Shown here piece after piece: positions 24,548-35,300 of a stretch of 64,000 nucleotides of DNA. Under the pieces are notes generated by a model, which saw only the letters and a program-made list of their open reading frames with translations, searched no databases and was not told the origin of the DNA. Position numbers and translations under genes: made by a program. The stretch is from Sipunculus nudus (lineage: Eukaryota; Annelida; Sipuncula; Golfingiida; Sipunculidae), in contig CM049307.1 in assembly GCA_026874595.1 (NCBI GenBank), forward strand, positions 19,447,079 to 19,511,078, given 5' to 3'. Each line of letters opens with the position of its first letter. Position 1 is the stretch's first letter.

Positions 24548-27500
24548 TGATGACATAACAAAACCTCAAGTGCCTCATACCGATGTCATCAGGATAATCT
24601 TACAGCAGACCTTTAAAGGACTCGGAGGAAAGACGATGTCACCGATGTGACGATGCAGCAAACCTCTAGGGCCAAAGAAATATCCGATTGTATCAGCAAT
24701 CAGAGAAAAAAACCTCAAGGCCTCGAAGATAAGTGGTGTCATCAGAGTGCCCAGACAATAAACCTGAAAGACCTCGTAGATAACTGGTGTCATCTAAAAG
24801 CAAACCTCAAATGCCCTGTAAATAACCTATGTCATCAGAGTGAACAGAGAGCAAACCTCAAGGGCCCCGTAGATAACCTATGTCATCAGATTGAACAGAG
24901 AGCAAACCTCAAGGGCCCCGTAGATAACCTATGTCATCAGAGTGAACAGAGAGCAAACCTCAAAGGCCACGTAGATAACCTATGTCATCAGAGTGAACAT
25001 AGAGCAAACCTCAAGGGCCCCGTAGATAACCGATGTCATCAGAGTGAACAGAGAGCAAACCTCAAAGGCCACGTAGATAACCTATGTCATCAGAGTGAAC
25101 AGAGAGCAAACCTCAAAGGCCACGTAGATAACCTATGTCATCAGAGTGAACATAGAGCAAACCTCAAGGGCCCCGTAGATAACCGATGTCATCAGAGTGA
25201 ACAGAGAGCAAACCTCAAAGGCCACGTAGATAACCTATGTCATCAGAGTGAACAGAGAGCAAACCTCAAGGCCCCCGTATATAACCGATGTCATCAGAGT
25301 GAAGAGAGCAAACCTCAAGGACCCCGTAGATAACCTATGTCATCAGAGTGAACAGAGAGCAAACCTCAAGGGCCCCGTAGATAACCTATGTCATCAGAGT
25401 GAACAAGGAGCAAACCTCAAGGGCCCCGTATATAACCTATGTCATCAGAGTGAACAGAGAGCAAACCTCAAGGGCCCCGTGGAAAACCTATGTCATCAGA
25501 GTGAACAGAGAGCAAACCTCAAGGGCCCCGTAGATAACCTATGTCATCAGAGTGAACAGAGAGCAAACCTCAAGGCCCCCGTATATAACCGATGTCATCA
25601 GAGTGAAGAGAGCAAACCTCAAGGACCCCGTAGATAACCTATGTCATCAGAGTGAACAGAGAGCAAACCTCAAGGGCCCCGTAGATAACCTATGTCATCA
25701 GAGTGAACAGAGAGCAAATCTCTCAGGGCCCCATAGATAACCTATGTCATCAGAGTGAACATAGAGCAAACCTCAAAGGCCACGTAGATAACCGATGTCT
25801 TCAGAAAGAACAGAGAACAAACCTCAAGGGCCCCGTTGATAACCTATGTCATCAGATTGAACAGAGAGCAAACCTCAAAGGCCACGTAGATAACCGATGT
25901 CTTCAGAATGAACAGAGAATAAACCTCAAGGCCCCGTAGATAACCGATGTCTTCAGAATGAACAGAGAACAAACCTCAAGGCCACGTAGATAACCAATGT
26001 CTTCAGAATGAACAGAGAACAAACCTCAAGGCCACGTAGATAACCGATGGCATCAGAGTGGTCAAAGAGTAAACCTGGAGAGCTCCGTAAGATAACCGAT
26101 GTCATCAGAGTGAACAGGGAGCAAACCTCAAGGGCCCCGTAGATAACCTATGTCATCAGAGTGAACAGAGAGCAAACCTCAAGGGCCCCGTAGATAACCT
26201 ATGTCTTCAGAATGAAGAGATAACAAACCTCAAGGGCCCCGTAGATAACCTATGTCATCAGAGTGAACAGAGAGCAAACCTCAAAGGCCACGTAGATAAT
26301 CGATGTCTTCAGAATGAACAGAGAACAAACCTCAAGGCCCCGTAGATAATCGATGTCTTTAGATGAACAGAGAACAAACCTCAAGGCGACGTAGATAACC
26401 GATGTCATCAGAGTGGTCAAAGAGTAAACCTGGAGAGCTCCGTAAGATAACCGATGTCATTACAGTGGTCAGAGAGCAAACCTCACGGGCCCCGCAGATA
26501 ACCGATGTCATCAGAGCGGTCATCCAGAGAGCAAACCCCTAGGGCCCCGTAGATAACCGATGTCATCAGAGCGGTCATCCAGAGAGCAAACCCAAAGGGC
26601 CTCGTAAATGGTGGGTTTCATCATAGAAATCAGAATGAACAAAGAGCAAACCTCAAGGGCCCCGTAGATAACCTATGTCATCAGAGTGAACAGAGAGCAA
26701 ACCTCAAAGGCCACGTATATAAACGATGTCTTCAGAATGAACAGAGAATAAACCTCAAGGCCCCGTAGATAACCGATGTCTTCAGAATGAACAGAGAACA
26801 AACCTCAAGGCCACGTAGATAACCGATGTCTTCAGAATGAACAGAGAACAAACCTCAAGGCCATGTAGATAACCGATGGCATCAGAGTGGTCAAAGAGTA
26901 AACCTGGAGAGCTCCGTAAGATAACCGATGTCATCAGAGTGAACAGGGAGCAAACCTCAAGGGCCCCGTAGATAACCTATGTCATCAGAGTGAACAGAGA
27001 GCAAACCTCAAGGGCCCCGTAGATAACCTATGTCTTCAGAATGAAGAGATAACAAACCTCAAGGGCCCCGTAGATAACCTATGTCATCAGAGTGAACAGA
27101 GAGCAAACCTCAAAGGCCACGTAGATAATCGATGTCTTCAGAATGAACAGAGAACAAACCTCAAGGCCCCGTAGATAACCGATGTCTTTAGATGAACAGA
27201 GAACAAACCTCAAGGCGACGTAGATAACCGATGTCATCAGAGTGGTCAAAGAGTAAACCTGGAGAGCTCCGTAAGATAACCGATGTCATCACAGTGGTCA
27301 GAGAGCAAACCTCACGGGCCCCGCAGATAACCGATGTCATCAGAGCGGTCATCCAGAGAGCAAACCCCTAGGGCCCCGTAGATAACCGATGTCATCAGAG
27401 CGGTCATCCAGAGAGCAAACCCAAAGGGCCTCGTAAATGGTGGGTTTCATCATAGAAATCAGCAAACCTCAAGTGCCTCCTAGATAACCGATGTCATCAG

Positions 27501-27561
27501 AGAATTCAGACAGCAAACCTAAAGGACCCCGTAATTGATAATCGATGTAATCAGGCCTTAT
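24548..27561. repeat. 51-bp minisatellite array with a higher-order duplication
   Basis: About 3 kb of head-to-tail units with a modal length of 51 bp, marked by ATGTCATCAGAGTGAACAGA, GCAAACCTCAAGGGCC and CCGTAGATAAC. Edge units are diverged and central units near-identical. Variants include 48-bp units (single-codon deletions), TCTTCAGAATGAACAG units and GTCAAAGAGTAAACCTGGAG units. As 51 = 17 codons, one + frame stays open for up to 228 codons with a 17-residue repeat centred on CHQSEQRANLKGPVDNL. Frame breaks occur at indel units. A segment of about 829 bp is duplicated: marker GATGGCATCAGAGTGG at 26046 and 26875, and GTAAATGGTGGGTTTCATCA near 26604 and 27433. No promoter or splice context suggests a gene. 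Confidence 0.95.
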
Positions 27562-28499
27562 GATAATGGATGACATAGTTCAGGAAGCTACCCCTGTGCC
27601 ACACATATTTAAGGAATATCAACGCTCTGAAAGCCCCATGCACGGATTATAGGGATCACGACGGACATACACCGACTGTTACACCGACAAATATCCTTTC
27701 GTGAATTATTCATAAATAATCTGGTGTGTATTACATTTCCTGACCAAAAGTTAACCCGAACTTGTTCTTGCATGAATCATTTCTCCCGACCACATGCATG
27801 GGGTATGCATTGGGATATTATCCGTCACACTCCATGGTATTTTGACCTTTAACACCACGCACGGCCACGCTGTATATCTGTTGGCACAATATTTTGCATG
27901 ACGTATGCCAAAGAAGGCATTCACTGTCGTATCATGTCTGCATGGCCCTGCAGTAGAACAGAAGAGATTTTAGAAAAGGCAAACTTCAAACGGTGTATCT
28001 GTACTTATAATATACATGTATTTACATTCATTAAGATGTCCCGAGTTCATGGTAGTTATGTGTTTGAAAAAAAAATCCAGTTCAAATGTTAATCATTTTT
28101 TATCGGATCATACAATGCGCAACATTATAATATTTAGACTTTGTGAAAATTCGTTAATTTAAAACTGAAACTGATTGGTAGCAGTGAAGCTATGTACACG
28201 TGCATACATATACGGTTTTCAACCACTACAGCGACATGTGCAGTGCAAGTGCGTTTCGGATGTACACATTAAACCGGCAAATTTTAATCGGAGGCCAAAT
28301 CGCATGTGTAATGTTCATCAAGATGGAGATAAAGGCAGACATTATCCTTCTGAATGTTGCCTTTGCCTTAAAGGGACATAATCAGGAGCAATACTATGCC
28401 TGTTCTTTCACACTATCAGTTCAGTTTTGCTTTATACAAAAGTTTCCCAGCAAATTTATCCCAGCACACAGTCTCAGTACCTCGCACAAAGCTGTTTAA
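27562..28499. other. Intergenic DNA
   Basis: No gene is seen. Short overlapping open frames at 28175-28499 are not recognised. Confidence 0.4.
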
Positions 28500-29233
28500 C
28501 ACCTTGTTATGGCTCTGCGTGTTGGTAAACACAGTCCACGTATCTGTTTACCATTACAAGGCCGCGTGACCGGAGGTCCCAATATGAACCTTAAGGCCAA
28601 AAAAAAATTAAAGGTATGGTTCTCAGGCACCTCCCGCATCAATTTTATAAACCCCCGCATCAACAATTTTTATTTTGATTTTCAATAAAACTTCCCAATT
28701 TTGAGCTGCTGTCGCTCCGACATTTCTTTCAAGAAGATAAAACCATACAATTTCCTTTGTTTTGTAGTGCTTTTACTTATTTAGCAAAATAAAACTGTTA
28801 TTTTTCATGCTTTTCCTTTGTCATTTGACATTTAAATCGAAACATACCAAAAATTTTAAAATAAAAAGAGCGCCCGCCCGCATTGATTTATGAAAAAAGT
28901 GCCTGAGAACCATACCTTTTTTTTTATTTTGGCCTAACACATGATGTTTTAGTCAGCGGGAACATGTAATTTACATTATTTTAGCCAAGTCAGTCGAGGC
29001 ATCTCCTGATTGACACGTGTTATGGCTCCGCGACGCACACGGCCCCACACGCTGCATGTGTTTATGTTGACACCTGTGAATGCGCCCGATACACTGTTTT
29101 TAACACTGATTTACAGGAGTAAGCAAACGGTTTCAAGTCAATATTTTGGTAGCTACAGATTTATTTTAAAGGGAACAAGCTATTTTTCGTGTTAATTCAA
29201 CATGCTTTATAGGTGATTGGGCCCCTTTAAAGG
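28500..29233. repeat. Dispersed repeat, copy 2, interrupted by a MITE
   Basis: Paralogue of 411-700. It starts CACCTTGTTATGG and has the same ACAGGAGTAA, CAATATTTTGG and GCTATTTTTC landmarks, but is split at 28595-28934 by a Harbinger-like MITE. Confidence 0.6.
28595..28934. mobile_element. Harbinger-like MITE, complete copy (340 bp)
   Basis: The ends are GGCCAAAA... and ...TTTTGGCC, with terminal inverted repeats of about 36-40 bp containing GGTATGGTTCTCAGGCAC at the left and its complement at the right. Flanking TAA at 28592-28594 and 28935-28937 is the TWA-type 3-bp target duplication of PIF/Harbinger elements. No coding capacity. Other copies: 32962-33246 and a solo end at 4440. Confidence 0.85.
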
Positions 29234-29689
29234 CTTTAGACGCACTTTTCTCTGACGACCACCTGGTTATTATACAGCGTCAACCAGAGTTCGTCATCAG
29301 GTCTGGTGTTAAAAATAATGGATCAATCTTACAGCATGCCAGTTGAGTCCGATTTCTTTATTAGCAAAGGGGCAACAATAGGGGATACAATATAAAAGTC
29401 TAGAATGTAGGTCCTGCGCCAAAAACAATTTTACCAGGCGCACGAACTTTACCCCTTCAAAACTAACCAAAACCGGAAGACATTTTATTGCTCTACTTTA
29501 TCGCTAGGCGGCAGCACCTGAAGACCGGGCACTTATTATCAAAACAACAGCGGCTAAATATTCGAAGTGCAAACAACAAAGCAAAGATGTTCTTGAATAC
29601 ACGGCATTGACTGAAGTCTGAAGGGCATTATTATAAACTAACTTTAGGTTGACAGGTTCATGTATTTATGTTTTAAGGTTCTAATTTAA
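29234..29689. other. Intergenic DNA
   Basis: No gene or clear repeat is seen. Confidence 0.4.
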
Positions 29690-29990
29690 AGCCAGTTATT
29701 CACTTACCCTTTCTTCAGAACGAGTGATTTCTAGCTTATTCTCCGTGTATATTAATTAACTTTAGGTAATTTCCTTTAACAAAATGTTCTTATATTGCCT
29801 CTGTGACGATGAATGAGCTTGTTTAGCTAAAAGCTGTTGATAAACGCAACAATGTTGACTAATAAAAATCGATGTAAGCTAAGCTGAGGAAGTTGAAAGG
29901 TTACTGTAGTCAATTTCAGCTAAGTTGGCCGGTTTAAGTAGTTCCTACATGACATAACAGCAGTCCTCTCATGGGGGCATCCCGAGCGAA
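29690..29990. repeat. Diverged relative of the TTAAAGG MITE
   Basis: Interior order and words match 12456-12750 (CAC(T)TACC, TGTGATTTC/GTGATTTC, CTTGTTTA, GTTGATAAACG, GAAAGGT). The termini are no longer clear. Confidence 0.45.
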
Positions 29991-31549
29991 TGGGTTGGGG
30001 GACCATCTCTTATGAGCCATATACCAAATATATACCACAAACACGTACATGCTTTATCTTAGAGGGGATGGCCAGCGTCTGTTTTCCTCTTCAAAATAGT
30101 AAAGAACATTCAGAACCATTCCTCTTACTTGGCAAATAATAGGCTTTCCACGAGAAAAGTTACCCTTTTCCCCTGGTAGCTGGTAGCTCTCCTGGGCGTG
30201 ACAGGCATTTGTTTTGGTGTCTCTTGTTCTTTTATTTTCTTGTTTTTATACACATATAACTGAAATATATCAAATATAAACAGTATCAAGAGAACAGAAA
30301 AATTCTGAAGCTGGAACAGTCTCTGAATAAAGTTAAATGATTCAGTCAAGTCAGACAAGCAGCATGTGCACAGAATCAGTGTAATGATACCATTAAAATG
30401 ACACTGAGAGGCAACATACCAGGACTCACCATGTGCTGGGTTATCTACAGGTCATTAAAAGCCCGAATTCGATGTCAGGGGCCAGTACATTAGTATACAA
30501 TATAACTGCAGTAAATGGAATAATGATTATTCACAATAAATGTTCTCCGTCAGGATTAGCATTTTGAGATGCTCCCCTCCTGTGGCAATCCAGGGCTGGA
30601 GTGACCACCTGGGTTGAGACAGCCTTGGTGGTCACTGCTAATTACCCTCTTAGCAGAATAAAATTTAATATTAAGTAAATAATATAGAGATGGACCATAT
30701 AGTGTGAAAAACGTTAGGAAAATGTCAGTTTAGTATTACTAGTTAGGCTTTAAGGGAATGGCCAAGAAATGTAACATATTTAACCGATATCTGCACTAAT
30801 AGCAATTCAAGGGCCTTTAACCCATGATATTCACTTCGTTAACTCGATAACCATAATCCATTAATCACACTAAGCAAGTGACCATTTATGTTCTGAAAAA
30901 ATACATATGAAGCATAATCTAATTACAATGACAAAAATGGGAATATATCTATGATGGTGCAATGTGCCTGTCGCCTGTGCTGCCCTCTGGTGTCAACCTG
31001 TTTAGTCAAACCTACAATCTTGTCAGATCGCTCCAGGTCTCCTGCTCCACCATTTGTTCAAAAAGAATATACGCTTTGACTATAAACTATTAGCAACTAT
31101 TAACAAGTCCTGTTATTAGTTGTTATAATAATCCATTGTCCAAAGAAATGATTGCTGACGGTATGGTAATGTCTGATTTAGCTCTGCGAGGTGCAGTTCC
31201 GCCTTCGAAGTTTCAGACGTATTTTCTCAGTCAGGGTCAATTTTATTAAATAGCTTATAACCTGTTCTTGCGTTGGGACAGGTGCTCGGGATTATCACGG
31301 TTTTCTTTTGGAAGGTTATCCCATTGGCCGAATTCACTAGTGTGGTTTCTGATAGATGACTCTGCGATAGACCTTTCGTGAATTAATGTAAAGTCCTCTG
31401 GATTTATTGGGAAGTATGGAAAATGGGCCCTTAGGACTTGACGTACTTTCAAACACTTCAAGACCAGAAACGCACATTTCCAAGACGTGGTCACAGACAA
31501 GTTGCGTGACAATGTTTGAGTGCCACGTACTACATTCAATTATAGCATA

Positions 31550-31550
<1 letters not shown>
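29991..31550. other. Intergenic DNA upstream of GGA
   Basis: No supported gene. Positions 30540-30660 form a short complex, GC-balanced stretch. The dispersed AGACCAGAAACGCACATTTC motif is at 31461-31530. Confidence 0.4.
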
Positions 31551-31603
<53 letters not shown>

Positions 31604-31622
31604 CATTATTATTATTATTATA
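31551..31622. repeat. (ATT)n microsatellite
   Basis: About 24 trinucleotide units with one substitution (TATCATT). Confidence 0.95.
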
Positions 31623-32137
31623 TACGTGAACTTTTTCTGCACAATCAGCAAAGAGATAAATTCTGCGTCCCGTTTTGCTGCAAAAATCGATATATTTTAA
31701 GTTACATTGTGTATATTATATATATTTGCTACAAAATAAACAACGGCCATAGTTAGAGACATATTTTTTTTCATTTATAAAATATTACAAAAGCGTTTTA
31801 ACCACCTGTGTTTTTAACATTATTAAATCATAATATGAAAACATATGATCCGTTTAGCAGCATGAAAATATTTAGGAAACATTGTTTACTTGATTTACAC
31901 AAGCAGAACCCTAGCTTTTGTTCAATATGGTCATAAAATGTTGAATAATACGGCATTATGTATTTACAAAACAAAAGATTAAGTTCAAAATATGGTTATC
32001 TCAATTATATTGTTTTCTTCACATGGTTATAATGATAAAAGGAAATGTTTACTTTAACTTTAATACATTTTAACATATTTTCAAATGTTTTTTTGTTTTC
32101 CATTAAGTGTTCCGTTGATGTTTTGTTTCAAAAATGT

Positions 32138-32161
32138 TTTATATATATATATATACATATA

Positions 32162-32216
<55 letters not shown>
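32138..32216. repeat. (TA)n microsatellite 130 bp upstream of the GGA start codon
   Basis: TA tract with a short ATACATATATATATGTAT palindromic part. It lies very near the proposed GGA promoter and may be length-polymorphic. Confidence 0.9.
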
Positions 32217-32325
32217 CTCCATTTATATTATAATATTAGAAAAACTATTAGAAAGTCAGGCTTAGATCCACAGGTGTGTCGACATCTGTTGTTTGGTTTG
32301 TGGTGCATCACTCTGTGGGTCTCAA

Positions 32326-32351
32326 GTCATGTGACCAGCCAACATGGCGGA
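32326..32351 (+). promoter_or_regulatory. M-box/CLEAR-like E-box and near-TISU/YY1 start context of GGA
   Basis: GTCATGTGAC (32326-32335) is an extended CATGTG E-box of the kind bound by MITF/TFE proteins, one base from the CLEAR core GTCACGTGAC. CAACATGGCGGA (32340-32351) overlaps the start codon and differs by one base from the TISU consensus SAASATGGCGGC, which also matches YY1 sites. In other animals TISU marks genes with very short 5' UTRs. If it works here, transcription starts a few bases upstream of the ATG. The motifs are seen directly; their use is inference. Confidence 0.45.
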
Positions 32352-32383
32352 GGGAGAAGAGGAAAGTCTCGAATCATTATTGA
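32344..32383 (+). CDS. GGA: GGA coding exon 1
   Basis: Starts at ATG 32344 and encodes residues 1-13 plus the first base of codon 14. The donor is A|GTACGT. The split codon A+AC (Asn) joins exon 2 to give the GGA-typical LLN-ATNP junction. The exon is so short that ORF scanning misses it. It is placed by the match of MAEGEEESLESLL to GGA3 N-termini and by splice phase. Confidence 0.85.
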
Positions 32384-35300
32384 GTACGTGTTCATGTTTT
32401 ACAAAGAAACGCCCCCTTGGCATGTTAGCATTGAAATAGCAGGGCGTCTCATGGCGTAACCGTCCCTGTGTTAATAGTAGACCACAGACATTTTCCTGAG
32501 AGGCCAAAAACAAAGTTATTAGCTGTAGAGCACTTAAACGCCGTGTGACCGACCCGGCCGATGACAACTTGTCATAACATCATGACACTTTGTCTTGCTC
32601 TTCTCTGGGTATTCATGAGTTTGGCTGGATGATTTTTGCATCTTTCTTATTTCAAACTGAGAGTACTATTATTTACCAGTCGTTATTTTATCCTCAGTTA
32701 AATGAGTTCTTGGTACATATTGGTGGAATTATTAAAATTTCATTAAAAATGGGCGTGTTGCTTTTGCTTTGGTTTCGCTATTTAGATAATCCTAAAGTCG
32801 TAAAGAATGACGTTTTGTGTATATGTATAAAATATATGTATAAAAATGGTTGATAACGAAATAGAAAATAAATATGAAGACTTCACATAAAAAAATGTTC
32901 CTTGCACCGCTTTCCTGCATCACAATACCTACCAGTGTGGTGTTTTAGTTTGTTTATATAAGGCCAAAAAAAATTAAAGGTAATGTTCTCAGGCACTGCC
33001 TGCATCAATTTTAACCCCCCGCATTAAAAATTTTATTTTGGTTTTCAACAGAAACTTAACGATTTTGAGCTGCAGCCGCACCAATATTTCTTTCAAGTAG
33101 ATAAAATCATACAGTTTTTTTTGTTATGTAGTGCTTTAGCTTGTTTCGCAAAATAAATCTTGACATTTTTATCGAAACATACAAAAAATTTTAAAAACGC
33201 CCACCAGCATTGATTTGTGAAAGAGTGCCTGAGAACCATACCTTTCTAGCTCAGCTGAATATAAGTCATCGGAGCTATAGTCGTGGTCCTTTGTCCGTCG
33301 GTCGTCCGTCTGTTAACAGGGCATGTTTTGAAACTGTTGGACCTACGATTCCAAAATTTTGCATACCATTAGATGTCCCCAAAATCTCCTACCACACTGA
33401 AAATTGGGTCATTAGGATTTCGTTCCTTCAAGATATTAAGGGAAAACCTCATTTTCCATAAAAACCAATTGTTACTCTTCAAGACAGCCTAATATCAGAA
33501 CCACTGATCTGTTTTTGATCATATTTAGTATTCATATTCTTCCATACATATTCTGTGAACAGACAAAAAATTAGGTCAGTGTTGGGTATTTTTTTTTAAG
33601 TTATGGGCCAAAATATAATGCAATTTTAAAAAAATCAGGAAATATATTTACTCACCTAACATGAGAATTGCTGAAGCATGAGACTTTTTTTAGGAATATA
33701 ACTTTATTTAATCAAGATTCAATTGTTTACCCAAAATTAGATCTGAATTTTGCAAATTTTTCAAGTTATTAGCATAAATAAAAAATCAGTACCTTAAATT
33801 TTGTCCAACTTTGGCAATGGCACGTTTTTTCCCTGTAAGCACTGTTGTTTTATTACGTAAACATAATTGTGAGCTGTTTCTGTATTAATGAGAATTTTCT
33901 CTGTTAAAGTTTATACGCCAGAGTAAGCCAACCGAAAATTTTCCCTTATTGGGCCTATTATCGTTCACGGGGACTTTATCTGATCCCGTTGTTCCCACAC
34001 GGGGGGGGGGGGGGGGGGAGGGTCCTACCATGGGTGGACACAACACGTCCATGTTACGTTCCCCATCCATTCCACCCTGTGAAGTTACTTCCCAGGTAGT
34101 TCTACCGCTAAATATATTAACTATCATTTCCCGTAAGCAGAAGTCCTCCCAAGTTTACTCGGCTTCACATTAGGACCCCAGTCCGCTTATTCCAATTTGA
34201 GTAAACTCTCAAGTTTTTGCTCTTCCCTGATGTTGGCTGTAGACGATTCGTCTAGACCCGCGTCCGTTCGTCCGGTTGCCTCACCAACCCGGTTCTCTCA
34301 CCTAGACCGCTGCCCTCCCCGCCGGCTTCCTTCCTTGTCTACGGAGCTGGCTGTCGCTGTCACGCTGGATTCCTCAGGGCTTCATAGTGCTGAGGTAGGT
34401 AATTACGGCCCTCCTGCTTCAACTTTATTTCAGCCGCCCTCGCTTCCTGTGTTTCCGGCTGCTCCGGCGGGCTGTTCTGCGATCCCTGGCTGGCCGTCCA
34501 TATCTTTGTTTCAGACTCCGGCTGCTATGCTGCCTGCCGACTGGTTCCTGTGGCTTCTCGGCTCGATCCTGCTCCTGGCCGAACGCGGCTTCTTTTTTTC
34601 CAGCCTCCGGTCGTTCCGGCGCCCCGTGATTCATTGGATCCCGCATCATGGGATTCTCAGGCTTCGCCTTCAGCTTCTGCTGCCCATTCCGCCTTGGCTA
34701 CAGACCAGTGGTCGGTGATCGCGCTCCAGCGCCAGTGTGTATGGACTTCACCGTTATTACGGTTTATCTTTGAGGGGAACGCCACGCCGCCGTCTCGGGG
34801 TCAATCTCGACCACTACTGGGGCCCCGGTACCGCCCGGGTCTGATAAGGCGAGGTCCCCCGGCCCCCTCTGGTCCTCCCAAGGGTGCTGGACATCATGTT
34901 TTGATCGTTTGATCCCTTTTCCGGATCATCCGGCCGTTCCTTCGGCGCTCCTGCATCTATATAGTCCGGGCTGGAAAAACCGTTCGCGGATGGGAATCCC
35001 TTCAGTTCTTCTTCCGCCCCGATAACCGACAGTCAACTGTTGGATTAAGAGGGGCTCGGCCGTCTGGCGGCAGGGCTGGTGACTGATTTACCCTAACCAC
35101 CTCGCTGTCTCATTGGATCCGACCACACTACATGATATCTGTCAAGCGTCAGCCCATGGCTGTGCTGAACACCGGCAGGTTTATGGCGTATTGTAGATCT
35201 TGTCTTTTACTGGGCCTCTCGGCCTGTATCCATTCATTATGTACCTTGACACCCGAACTCCAGCTGAATTGGCTGAGCTTTACGCTCAAACTTTTCCGGG

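Noticed and set aside
24647-25939. Repeat protein gene in the minisatellite
   Set aside because: The frame is open only because the 51-bp unit lacks stops. Indel units shift frame repeatedly, and there is no start context, splice signal or recognisable domain.
31407-31756. Open frames over the ATT repeat
   Set aside because: They are poly-Ile/Tyr translations of a microsatellite on both strands.
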